A stretch of 64,000 nt of DNA. Source: JAJFHI01 sp050633705 (GTDB lineage: Bacteria > Pseudomonadota > Alphaproteobacteria > Rhizobiales > Hyphomicrobiaceae). This document shows, one piece after another, positions 53,333 through 61,097 of this stretch (position 1 is its first letter; the number at the start of each line of letters is the position of its first letter). The notes beneath the pieces are model-generated. The model was not told where the DNA came from. It worked only from the letters and a program-made list of their open reading frames with translations, and did not search any database. A program made the position numbers and the translations under genes. Location of the stretch: contig JBOEGZ010000005.1 of NCBI GenBank assembly GCA_050633705.1, positions 1-64,000 of the forward strand. The letters are read 5' to 3'.

Positions 53333-54811
53333 TTATTTGTAATGGCGACCGTGCGTTGGCCAGAAATCGAAGAATTCCCGACGGCCATCTTCACGGGTGA
53401 TGTTGACGCCCCACCACTTGCGACGCACTTCGAAGTAGTGCACCTCTGGGTCATAAACTTCGCCAACACCGTCGAGTGTCGCGGCATCCAGGCGCCCCAT
53501 GTTGGCCAACACAGTGTAAGCAGCAACAACAATATCTCTTCGCGTGGTGGCCTGTGTCACTTGCGAATTTAGCAAAGCTTGTTCGGCATCCAGCACATCA
53601 AGCAGAGTCCGTTGGCCAACTTTCTCTTCCTCACGTACCCCGTTGAGTGCGATCCTGTTGGATTGAACCTCGATCGCATTGGAACGCAGCTGCGCACGAT
53701 TTGCCTGTAGAGTTGTGAATGCCGTTACCACAGTTTCGCGTTGTTCTGTGCGGATTTGCTCAATTTCCTGAAGTCGACTGACATGCGTGTGTTTTGCTGC
53801 CCGCACCCGCGAGAACACGGCACCGCCTTCGGCATAAAGCGGAACATTCAATCGCCCCGTAATGGATGTTGTCTCAGTTTCCTGAGTTGTCTGGGAGGTA
53901 TCAAACTGATCAGAATAACTTGCCTCAACATCGACAGAAGGCAGCAATTCACCGCGAATGCGATCAACGGCAGCGCGCGCGGCTTGTTCACGATACAATG
54001 CAGCAATAATGAGTGGGTTTTCATTCATTGCAATTTGCACTGCAGCACGTGATGTCTTTGGCAATCTTCTATTCGGCGGTGAAGCCTCCTGAAGGCGGCT
54101 TGGCGCAGTGCCAACAATGCGGCGATAGGATTCGCGACTGTTTTGCAAATTGGCCTTTGCCAAATCTAGCGCAGCAACAGCACTTGCACGACTGGCCCGC
54201 GCTTGCGCCACATCCGTCCGCGTTACTTCACCGACGGAGAAACGATCCTGTGTCGCTCTCAAGGTTCGCGTTAAAACACGGAGATTGTTTTCTTGTAGGC
54301 GAATAATCGATTGATCTCTGACAACATCCATGAAGGCCGTTACAGCCTGCAACAAAATCCGGCGCTCAATATCGCGCAGGGATTCTCGCGCGGCGCGAAC
54401 ATTCGCTTCAGCTTCTTTAACCTGATTGGTTGTCCGGAAGCCGTTGAACAAATTTTGTTGGGCTGTAATTGAATATCCGCGTGGCGTGAGCGAACCGCCT
54501 TGGGAAAACGGCGACACAATCGAAGAGCGGATATTTGTGTCCTGCCCCGCAACACTTGCCGAACCGTTTAGGCTTGGTCGATAGCCAGCGTGCGCCTGAG
54601 ACACGCTTTCATCCGTCGCCCTCAAACGCGCCCGCTCAGCATCTATTTGTGGATTGTATCTGTAAGCCGCTGCCAAGGCCTGGCGCAACGTCTGGGCACT
54701 TGCAACTGGCACCTCGGCGAACTGTAGTCCCACCACGACAGCTGTCCCAAGAGCACACATCTTGCGCATACGTCGCGCGACTGATGGCACTGCAAGATAC
54801 ATGCTGCGCAT
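53333..54811 (-). CDS. tolC: TolC family outer-membrane efflux protein
   Basis: The outer-membrane channel of type I secretion and efflux systems. The 492-residue protein has a signal peptide within residues 1-40 (MRKMCALGTAVVVGLQFAEV at 15-34, ending ASA), then two OEP repeats: TLRQALAAAYRYNPQIDAER at 41-60 begins the first, and GLNVPLYAEGG marks the second. The helical hairpins YVAARESL-like and QTRDVAQA-like segments are seen, and the end region EVGQRTLLDVLDAEQALL is typical. The start could be the ATG at 54811, 54802 or 54769. An intrinsic-terminator-like hairpin lies just before it. Confidence 0.93.
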   Translation of the reverse strand: MRSMYLAVPSVARRMRKMCALGTAVVVGLQFAEVPVASAQTLRQALAAAYRYNPQIDAERARLRATDESVSQAHAGYRPSLNGSASVAGQDTNIRSSIVSPFSQGGSLTPRGYSITAQQNLFNGFRTTNQVKEAEANVRAARESLRDIERRILLQAVTAFMDVVRDQSIIRLQENNLRVLTRTLRATQDRFSVGEVTRTDVAQARASRASAVAALDLAKANLQNSRESYRRIVGTAPSRLQEASPPNRRLPKTSRAAVQIAMNENPLIIAALYREQAARAAVDRIRGELLPSVDVEASYSDQFDTSQTTQETETTSITGRLNVPLYAEGGAVFSRVRAAKHTHVSRLQEIEQIRTEQRETVVTAFTTLQANRAQLRSNAIEVQSNRIALNGVREEEKVGQRTLLDVLDAEQALLNSQVTQATTRRDIVVAAYTVLANMGRLDAATLDGVGEVYDPEVHYFEVRRKWWGVNITREDGRREFFDFWPTHGRHYK

Positions 54812-55171
54812 AAAGCCCTAACCCCCAAAAATTGCCGCAGAAAACGAATTGCGCGGCAAAACAGTACAAAGTTGTACGAATGCGTCGGTACCCGATTCTT
54901 GTGAAAACACTTGCCCCGAGCCGACCGATGTCCACAACTAAAGCGCTTCAGCTCAAGAACTTCCGGAACACCCTCATGGCCTACCGTAACCTGATGCACC
55001 AACTGAACGGTATATAAAACCAAGATTCCAGTCATGAATGGCTGACGCAGCGTGGCTAGAGATCCACACACCGCGTTCAGATAAAACTGAGATTGTTTGT
55101 GCAATAGCTGTTTTTATTACGCCAACAATGGCTTGCATGCCACGATGACACACAGCACCAGAATCGAAGGG
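54812..55171. other. Gap between pcm and tolC
   Basis: Contains the terminator-like hairpin next to the tolC start. Open frames crossing it overlap tolC and are rejected. No clear tolC promoter was found. Confidence 0.4.
54827..54859 (-). terminator. Terminator-like hairpin in the tolC leader
   Basis: On the minus strand TTGCCGC (54859-54853), a 14-base loop and GCGGCAA (54838-54832) are followed by five T. It ends 15 bases before the tolC ATG. It could terminate pcm transcripts or act as an attenuator for tolC. Confidence 0.6.
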
Positions 55172-55846
55172 CTAGAACGTAAATTCGGCCTTGCGTTCAA
55201 ATCCGGGCAATTCCGGCGCTGATGCCTCGAAGGCATCTTCCCGATCAAATATTTCGCCCGAACGGCGCCAAATCACCGCTCGTGACAACGGACCTTCGGC
55301 AACAACCGTGACCAATCTCCCCCCATCTTTCAACTGATCAAGAAGGTCTTCGGGCACCATTGCGACAGTCCCCCCGAGAAAGATGGCATCATAGGGGCCC
55401 TCACTGGCATACCCGTCCTTCAAAACACCCGTGACCACGGCCGTATTATCCAGCCCCAAGCTCGACAAATTTTCAGATGCTTGTTCGGTCCATTCCGGGT
55501 CAGCTTCAAGTGCAACGACCGTTTCGGCAATCGCGGCGAGAATAGCCGTCGAATATCCCGTTGCGCAGCCAATATCGAGCACCACATCAGTCTCGGTTAA
55601 ATCTAAAGCCTGAAGCAACTTCGCAAGGACGCGCGGCGCCATCATCGCACGCACCGGTTTTTGTCCGTTTTTGCCCGTCGTTAATGCAATCCCATCGTCC
55701 ATGTAGGCCAAGCTGCGAAGAGGGGCTGGCACAAACGCTTCTCGCGGGGTGTTTGTCATCGCCGCCAACACCCGGCGATCTGTCACATCACTCGGGCGCA
55801 CTTGCGATTCCACCATATTCAGGCGCTGTCGTTCCGGATCAACCAT
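55172..55846 (-). CDS. pcm: Protein-L-isoaspartate O-methyltransferase family protein
   Basis: SAM-dependent methyltransferase that repairs isoaspartyl residues in damaged proteins, or a relative of that enzyme. The 224-residue protein has the SAM motif VVLDIGCATGYSTAILA at about 87-103, the acidic loop VVALEADPE at about 110-118 and GPYDAIFLGG. The N-terminal MVESQVRPSDVTDRRVLAAM and PREAFVP are characteristic of the alphaproteobacterial PCM group next to tolC. It is preceded by its own promoter. In Alphaproteobacteria this paralogue may not have classic PCM specificity. Confidence 0.88.
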   Translation of the reverse strand: MVDPERQRLNMVESQVRPSDVTDRRVLAAMTNTPREAFVPAPLRSLAYMDDGIALTTGKNGQKPVRAMMAPRVLAKLLQALDLTETDVVLDIGCATGYSTAILAAIAETVVALEADPEWTEQASENLSSLGLDNTAVVTGVLKDGYASEGPYDAIFLGGTVAMVPEDLLDQLKDGGRLVTVVAEGPLSRAVIWRRSGEIFDREDAFEASAPELPGFERKAEFTF

Positions 55847-55894
55847 TTTTGCCTCTATTGCTTCATCTCATTGCAACCTTGCGCCGGTGGTCTT

Positions 55895-55922
55895 TTAATA
55901 CTCAAATAGAGCCACTCATCAA
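55895..55922 (-). promoter_or_regulatory. Candidate pcm promoter
   Basis: On the minus strand TTGATG (55922-55917), a 16-base spacer and TATTAA (55900-55895), about 50 bases before the pcm ATG. Confidence 0.5.
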
Positions 55923-56186
55923 CTCTAATTTAATGCGTCTGCATAATGGCATAAACGACCCCTCAACCAAGATTGGCAAAAGGTCATGTGACCAGATCAA
56001 TCAACCCCTTGCCAGCAAAGCCCTGAGCCTGTATCCGTCGGACCTGTCGGGATCCTGCGTGTTTAAGCCTCGTGACCGGCCTTATGCGACTGGCCCTGGT
56101 ATTATGCAAGGCCATCGTAACAGCACGGTTCGGTCAGAGCGGTCTTTCCAGCCCTGCTGTATAGGGGATTTGGCCAATATTGCGAC

Positions 56187-56214
56187 TTGCCCTGACGCCC
56201 AGACAGTCTATACC
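56187..56214 (+). promoter_or_regulatory. Candidate tRNA-Cys promoter
   Basis: TTGCCC (56187-56192), a 16-base spacer and TATACC (56209-56214), 35 bases before the tRNA 5' end. The motif match is moderate. Confidence 0.5.
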
Positions 56215-56248
56215 GTCTTCGGCGTCGAATTGACGACTTTTTAAGTGG

Positions 56249-56322
56249 GGCCACGTGGCGGAGTGGTTACGCAGCGGATTGCAAATCCGTCTACCCCGGT
56301 TCGATTCCGGGCGTGGCCTCCA
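56249..56322 (+). tRNA. tRNA-Cys (anticodon GCA), CCA encoded
   Basis: Complete cloverleaf: acceptor arms GGCCACG and CGTGGCC, D arm with GGAGTGGTTA, anticodon loop TTGCAAA with GCA, T loop TTCGATT, and discriminator T (U73), which is the main identity element of cysteine tRNA, followed by CCA. Confidence 0.97.
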
Positions 56323-56431
56323 ATCAATGCTTTCTAAATAAATCCCGGCCGTCCCTGACCCCTTATTCAAGCACGACGCGCCATTCACGCGCGTTGGCAC
56401 AAAAGCGAACCAGGTCCGTAATTGATTGTAC

Positions 56432-56462
56432 ACCTGCTAAAAGTTCGCCTCTTTTGGCAGGT
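56432..56462. promoter_or_regulatory. Stable hairpin downstream of tRNA-Cys
   Basis: ACCTGCTAAAAG (56432-56443) pairs with CTTTTGGCAGGT (56451-56462) over 12 bp with one G-U pair, around a TTCGCCT loop. It lies 110 bases past the tRNA and lacks a following T run. Confidence 0.5.
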
Positions 56463-56705
56463 CTGCAATCATCGAAGATAGCGTTGAGCCTATTGGACTG
56501 CACACCATTTGGATTGGCCGCAGATTGGAATGGACGTCGGTAGCGCACAAATTGCGGCGACGGCCTCGTGAAAACGACAGTTTCACCTGGCAATCACTCA
56601 ACCTAAAGAGTAAAACGCAAAAGGCAGATCACACCCTATTTGTCGCTAGACAATAAATACGGTGCTATATTCGATTCAACAATTCAGTCGACTTGCATCG
56701 ATGGT

Positions 56706-56864
56706 CTATTTGTTCTGGTTTTCAATTTGCCCACCGAGTTGGGCGATGAGCAAAGCGACTTTAGTTTTTTGACCGAGTTGAATTGAATTGTTGAGGGCAT
56801 AATCCAGAATGCTGGCGTATCAATCAAACTTCGAGATTATCGTCTCAATGCGTGTAACACTCAT
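56706..56864 (-). pseudogene. Small interrupted open frame, possible gene remnant
   Basis: From an ATG at 56864 with GAGGCGG upstream, 14 codons (MSVTRIETIISKFD) are followed by TGA and then 37 more sense codons in the same frame (YASILDYALNNSIQLGQ, then KTKVALLIAQLGGQIENQNK) before TAG. The sequence looks protein-like but no family is recognised, and the frame is short enough to occur by chance. Confidence 0.2.
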
Positions 56865-56958
56865 AGCCGCCGCCTCAGGTCAAGCTATGGTCACCTCGTG
56901 GCGTATGTAACATTTGCCAAATATGCACAAGCTCTTATCGGTCAGTGAGAGAAGATCA

Positions 56959-57663
56959 ATGAAAAAATCTCCTCAAGTGCCCAAGAAAAAGTCGACGAAG
57001 AACAAGTCGCAAAACGATCCTCAAAAGCAGCAACGACTAAACCCGCGTGAGCGAGAGAAGTTGATCGTTGAGGTTGCAATCGAATTTTTTGCTGAACACG
57101 GATTTCAAGGCACCACCCGACAACTTGCCGAACGCGTGGGCATTACCCAACCGCTCCTGTTTCGCTACTTTCCAACGAAGGAAGCATTGATTGAACGCGT
57201 GTACGAAGAAGTTTACGTCAGCCGTTGGAATAATGATTGGGACCAACTGTTAAGAAACCGCCGCTTAACTCTCATCGAACGACTGATTGAATTTTATCGA
57301 CAATACGCAGGCAACGTCTACGACTACGTCTGGGTTCGGACATTCATTTATTCTGGGCTCAGTGAGGAAGGCATAAACGACCGCTACGTGTCATTCATTA
57401 AAAAGCGATTGCTGGTCCCGGTTTGCATCGAGATGCGACGCGAAAATGACTTGCCAACGGTGTCCAAAGTTCCCATTTGCGAAGAAGAGCTGGAACTCGC
57501 CTGGAGCATGCATGGCATGTTTTTCTACAGAGCAGTGCGCGGCTATATTTACAACATCCCAATGGTTCAAGACGTCGATAAATCTCTGGAAAACGATGTG
57601 CGAATATTTATGAAAGGGGCACCGGCCATCCAAAAAAATATCATTCGGAATGCCAAAACGTGA
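56959..57663 (+). CDS. TetR family transcriptional regulator
   Basis: A 234-residue repressor-type regulator. A Lys-rich leader (about 1-30) precedes the TetR DNA-binding domain at about 30-85, with helix-turn-helix TTRQLAERVGITQPLLFRYF and PTKEALIERVYEE. The ligand domain is undistinguished. The start was placed at the ATG at 56959, which follows GAGAGAAG. It lies upstream of, and in the same direction as, the acyl-CoA dehydrogenase, kinase and SDR genes and probably regulates them in response to an acyl-CoA or hydroxy acid. Confidence 0.88.
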   Translation: MKKSPQVPKKKSTKNKSQNDPQKQQRLNPREREKLIVEVAIEFFAEHGFQGTTRQLAERVGITQPLLFRYFPTKEALIERVYEEVYVSRWNNDWDQLLRNRRLTLIERLIEFYRQYAGNVYDYVWVRTFIYSGLSEEGINDRYVSFIKKRLLVPVCIEMRRENDLPTVSKVPICEEELELAWSMHGMFFYRAVRGYIYNIPMVQDVDKSLENDVRIFMKGAPAIQKNIIRNAKT

Positions 57664-57669
57664 TTTCGA

Positions 57670-57697
57670 AATGGTCGCCAGAAAATGGTCGCCAGAA
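57670..57697. repeat. Tandem 14-bp repeat between tetR and the acyl-CoA dehydrogenase gene
   Basis: The unit AATGGTCGCCAGAA occurs twice head to tail, immediately after the tetR stop codon. It could be a direct-repeat regulatory site or a slippage product. Confidence 0.8.
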
Positions 57698-57888
57698 ACC
57701 GCAATGGATGTGCAAATCACAGATGAAACCACTGATGTGCCACTGGCGATCGAAGCCTTTACAATGCCCGCGTCGATTTCTCCGAACCACCCGCTATCTT
57801 GTATTGTAAAAATGCACAATTGTGGCTGAATTCTTTCCTGCTATCTGCTACTTGTATCCTCGTCATTAGCCAGTTTGAGGAGTGCGAC

Positions 57889-59082
57889 GTGCAAAACAAC
57901 GATTCATCTTTGAGAAAGAATGACCGCGGGGCAAAGATTGCGCGCAAGATCGAGACGTTTGTCCGTAGTACCATTATCCCATACGAAAATGATCCACGCT
58001 GGACTGAGCACGGTCCGACCGATGACCTTATTCAAGAAATGAGAGATCTTGCGCGCACGGCTGGGTTATTGAGCCCTCACATTCTCGAAGATGGGTCGCA
58101 CGTTTCGCATTCAGAAACCGCGTTAATCCTGCAAGCCTCTGGCATTTCACCGCTCGGACCTCTTGCTGTCAACGTCATGGCACCTGACGAAGGCAACATG
58201 TATATGCTGGGTCGGATTGCGACGCCCGAACAGAAAGAACAGTTTTTAAAACCGATCGTTGACGGTCGTGTTCGCTCGGCGTTTTTCATGACAGAACCGG
58301 CAGCAGAGGGCGGCGCCGGATCCGACCCATCAATGATGAAAACGACAGCAAAGCGTGAAGGCAATCAATGGGTGGTCAATGGTCGCAAGCAATTCATAAC
58401 AGGCGCTGATGGTGCAGGCGTTGGCATCATCATGGCTAAGACCGACGAAGGAGCAACGATGTTCCTCGTCGATCTTCCCAATCCCGCTGTTCGCTTGGAA
58501 CGCGTCCTAGAGACGATCGACACGACGATGGCAGGCGGCCACTCCATCATCGCAATCGACAATCTACACGTACCGCCCGAACATGTTCTTGGTGAGGTCG
58601 ACAAAGGATTTCAGTATGCCCAGGTTCGCCTTTCACCCGCACGGCTGACCCATTGCATGCGCTGGCTTGGGAGTTGTAAGCGCGCGCAGGAAATTGCAAC
58701 GCGCTATGCTTGCACGCGGCAAGCATTTGGAAAAAAATTAATCGACCACGAAGGCGTTGGCTTTATGCTGGCAGAAAACAAAATCGATCTCTGTCAAGCC
58801 GAACTCATGATCCAGTGGTGCGCCGAGGTTCTTGACAGTGAGGTACAGGGAACGACCGAAAGCTCAATGACGAAAGTTGCTGTTTCCGATCTGCTGTTTC
58901 GTATTGCCGATCGCTGCGTACAGGTGATGGGAGCAACCGGCGTCAGTGGCGAAACGGTCGTGGAACGCATTTTTCGCGAGACCCGTGCCTTTCGAATTTA
59001 TGACGGACCAACGGAAGTACACAAGTGGTCGCTCGCCAAAAAAATCAAACGTGAATATTTCGACAAAGAGCGCGACAAATGA
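57889..59082 (+). CDS. Acyl-CoA dehydrogenase family protein, ACAD10/11 type
   Basis: A 397-residue flavoenzyme. It starts at a GTG (57889) with GAGGAGT upstream; 30 further upstream codons are open but not family-like. ACAD blocks: AFFMTEPAAEGGAGSDPS (about 121-138), GRKQFITGADGAG, and a C-terminal substrate-loop YDGPTEVHKWS (about 371-381) in which Asp replaces the catalytic Glu of ordinary fatty-acid dehydrogenases. This is the pattern of the ACAD10/11 and LvaC group, which act on phosphorylated 4-hydroxyacyl-CoA. It overlaps the kinase gene by four bases (ATGA), so the two are co-translated. Confidence 0.88.
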   Translation: MQNNDSSLRKNDRGAKIARKIETFVRSTIIPYENDPRWTEHGPTDDLIQEMRDLARTAGLLSPHILEDGSHVSHSETALILQASGISPLGPLAVNVMAPDEGNMYMLGRIATPEQKEQFLKPIVDGRVRSAFFMTEPAAEGGAGSDPSMMKTTAKREGNQWVVNGRKQFITGADGAGVGIIMAKTDEGATMFLVDLPNPAVRLERVLETIDTTMAGGHSIIAIDNLHVPPEHVLGEVDKGFQYAQVRLSPARLTHCMRWLGSCKRAQEIATRYACTRQAFGKKLIDHEGVGFMLAENKIDLCQAELMIQWCAEVLDSEVQGTTESSMTKVAVSDLLFRIADRCVQVMGATGVSGETVVERIFRETRAFRIYDGPTEVHKWSLAKKIKREYFDKERDK

Positions 59083-60155
59083 ACGACGAAGGACTGTTCA
59101 CTGGCACCGGCGCCGTTCGCCAAGCGCATCGCTTTGACGAAGAACGTTTGGCGGATTGGCTTGGTGCGAACGTCGCAGACTTCGAAGGACCGATAACGGT
59201 TGAACAATTCAGAGGCGGTCAGTCGAACCCGACATATAAGCTCGTCACGCCGAAAAAATCCTATGTTATGCGTCGCAAGCCACCAGGGAAACTTCTCAGG
59301 GGCGCCCATGCCGTCGATCGCGAAGCCCGCGTTATCTCTGCATTGGAAAAGGCGGCGTTTCCCGTTCCCCATGTTTATGGCCTTTGCACAGACGACGAAG
59401 TTATCGGCACTTGGTTTTATGTCATGGAGATGGTGGAGGGGCGAATTTTCTGGGACGCAACACTGCCTCAGATCGCCCGCGAGCAACGCCCGTCTTACTT
59501 TGAAGCCATGAGTGCAACTCTCGCGCAATTACACAAGCTCGACTACACAAGCATTGGTTTGGGTGACTACGCGAAACCAGGCAACTACTTTACCCGGCAA
59601 ATCTCACGCTGGACCAAGCAATATCTCGCCGACGAAGATGCCGGGCGTGACCCCAATCTCGACCTCTTGATCGAATGGTTGCCAAACAATATTCCAGCTG
59701 GCGATGAAACATCGGTCGTTCACGGCGATTTTCGGATCGACAATATGATTTTTCACCCAACCGAGCCGAGGGTATTGGCAGTGCTCGACTGGGAACTTTC
59801 AACGCTTGGGCATCCGTTGGCCGATTTCGCTTACAATTTGATGGTGTATCGATTGCCGCCATCCGTGTTTGCTGGTCTGGTCGGTGCAGACTTAATGGCG
59901 TTGAATATCCCAAGTGAGACCGACTATATCGAATCTTATTGCCGTCACACGGGACGCAAATCTGTCACCGGCATCGACTTTTGTGTTGCATTTAATATGT
60001 TTCGCTTCGCTGCCATCGTCCACGGCGTCAAGGGACGGGCGATACGAGGCAATGCCGCCAATGAGCATGCCCAGGCATTGATCGATTTCTTGCCTCGCCT
60101 TTCACAAATTGGCTGGGAGCAGGCAAAATTGGCATCTGAAAAGACACCAAGTTGA
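59079..60155 (+). CDS. APH-type small-molecule kinase (ACAD10/11 N-domain, LvaA-like)
   Basis: A 358-residue aminoglycoside-phosphotransferase-fold kinase. The nucleotide loop is FRGGQSNPTYKL (44-55), the catalytic loop HGDFRIDN is at 215-222 (Asp217) and the metal-binding LDWELSTLGHPLAD at 236-249. In animal ACAD10 and ACAD11 this domain is fused to the dehydrogenase; in Pseudomonas LvaA it phosphorylates the 4-hydroxyl of 4-hydroxyacyl-CoA. Direct overlap with the dehydrogenase gene strongly supports the same pathway. Antibiotic resistance is unlikely. Confidence 0.87.
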   Translation: MNDEGLFTGTGAVRQAHRFDEERLADWLGANVADFEGPITVEQFRGGQSNPTYKLVTPKKSYVMRRKPPGKLLRGAHAVDREARVISALEKAAFPVPHVYGLCTDDEVIGTWFYVMEMVEGRIFWDATLPQIAREQRPSYFEAMSATLAQLHKLDYTSIGLGDYAKPGNYFTRQISRWTKQYLADEDAGRDPNLDLLIEWLPNNIPAGDETSVVHGDFRIDNMIFHPTEPRVLAVLDWELSTLGHPLADFAYNLMVYRLPPSVFAGLVGADLMALNIPSETDYIESYCRHTGRKSVTGIDFCVAFNMFRFAAIVHGVKGRAIRGNAANEHAQALIDFLPRLSQIGWEQAKLASEKTPS

Positions 60156-60211
60156 GTGATGCCAACTGGCTTTGAATGTGCCTTCGGACAAACAATGAAA
60201 AGAATTCTGCC

Positions 60212-60970
60212 ATGAGCCTTTCCGTCGATCTTTCAGGCAAACGTGCATTGGTAACCGGCGCCTCCAGCGCCGGATTGGGCGCACATTTTGCACGCCTCTT
60301 AGCGCGCTCAGGCGCGGAAATAATCGTTGGCGCGCGGCGACTTGAACCTCTCCAGGCCTTGGTTCGTGAGATCCAAGAAACCGGTGGCAAAGCCCGCGCT
60401 GTCACGTTAGATGTCTCAGATCTCAGCTCTGTCAAGACTGCGGTTCAAAACTGTGATGCTCTCGACATTTTGGTCAACAATGCCGGCGTGACAAACACAA
60501 AACGCCTTCTTGAGCAAAGCGAGGATGACTTTGACCGTATTATCGCAACGAATTTAAAGGGGGCATGGAACACCAGTGTTGAAGTTGCCCGCGCCATGCA
60601 AGAGCTGGGAACACCTGGGTCGATCATCAACATCGCGTCGATAACAGGATTGCGTCAGGCAACCGCGATTACGCCGTATGCCGTTTCCAAGGCCGGACTG
60701 GTTCAAATGACGAAACAAATGGCACTCGAACTTGCGCGCCACAACATCCGTGTCAACGCACTCGCACCGGGCTACTTCAAAACGGATATCAATCGTGACT
60801 TTTTCGAAACGGATGCCGGCAAAGCCCTCGCAAAGCGTGTTCCCATGCGCCGAATTGGGACGTTCGACGACCTTGACGGTGCCCTGCTTCTGCTCGCCTG
60901 CGATGCCTCCCAATATATGACGGGTAGCGTTATCACTATTGACGGTGGGCATACGGTCTCTTCACTCTAG
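60212..60970 (+). CDS. Short-chain dehydrogenase/reductase
   Basis: A 252-residue NAD(P)-dependent oxidoreductase. The cofactor motif is TGASSAGLG (15-23), then NNAG at 89-92, Ser143, and Tyr156-xxx-Lys160. The classical SDR end block LDGALLLLACDASQYMTGS is intact. Start at the ATG at 60212; an ATG 12 codons earlier is possible. It begins 56 bases after the kinase gene on the same strand. In the Lva pathway an SDR (LvaD) interconverts keto and hydroxy acyl-CoA, so it may supply or oxidise the hydroxyl group here. Confidence 0.88.
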   Translation: MSLSVDLSGKRALVTGASSAGLGAHFARLLARSGAEIIVGARRLEPLQALVREIQETGGKARAVTLDVSDLSSVKTAVQNCDALDILVNNAGVTNTKRLLEQSEDDFDRIIATNLKGAWNTSVEVARAMQELGTPGSIINIASITGLRQATAITPYAVSKAGLVQMTKQMALELARHNIRVNALAPGYFKTDINRDFFETDAGKALAKRVPMRRIGTFDDLDGALLLLACDASQYMTGSVITIDGGHTVSSL

Positions 60971-61038
60971 CGTCACCACTGCATTGTTTCGTGCCAATAT
61001 TTGGCTGCAGCGTGCCAAGCAATCAAACGTTTCCATAG

Positions 61039-61077
61039 CGTCAAAGAGCCCCCTCCTCTTGGGGCAATTTTTGACGT
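61039..61077. terminator. Bidirectional terminator after the SDR gene
   Basis: GCCCC and GGGGC form a stem with an 8-base loop followed by AATTTTT. It is extended by outer arms CGTCAAA and TTTGACG. It lies between the convergent SDR and flavoprotein genes. Confidence 0.75.
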
Positions 61078-61097
61078 GCGCGAAAGAGATCGTTTTT

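Larger units (their letters stand above)
55847..56248. other. Divergent region between pcm and tRNA-Cys
   Basis: No gene is supported in this 402-base stretch. It holds the pcm promoter (55895-55922, minus strand) and the tRNA-Cys promoter (56187-56214, plus strand). Confidence 0.5.
56323..56958. other. Region between tRNA-Cys and the TetR gene
   Basis: About 640 bases without a supported gene. It holds a 12-bp-stem hairpin (56432-56462), an inverted repeat (TCAACAATTCA at 56676 and TGAATTGTTGA at 56784) and a small interrupted minus-strand frame (56706-56864). Composition is more AT-rich than the flanking genes, which fits the border of an accessory segment. Confidence 0.45.

Noticed and set aside
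54643..55104. 153-codon minus-strand open frame across the tolC start
   Set aside because: Overlaps tolC in another frame and crosses the terminator-like hairpin.
57799..57888. Upstream ATG for the acyl-CoA dehydrogenase
   Set aside because: The extra 30 residues look like a hydrophobic chance frame, and GAGGAGT points to the GTG at 57889.
59079..60155. Aminoglycoside resistance phosphotransferase
   Set aside because: The fold is APH-like, but coupling to an ACAD10/11-type gene and the motif set fit an acyl-CoA pathway kinase.
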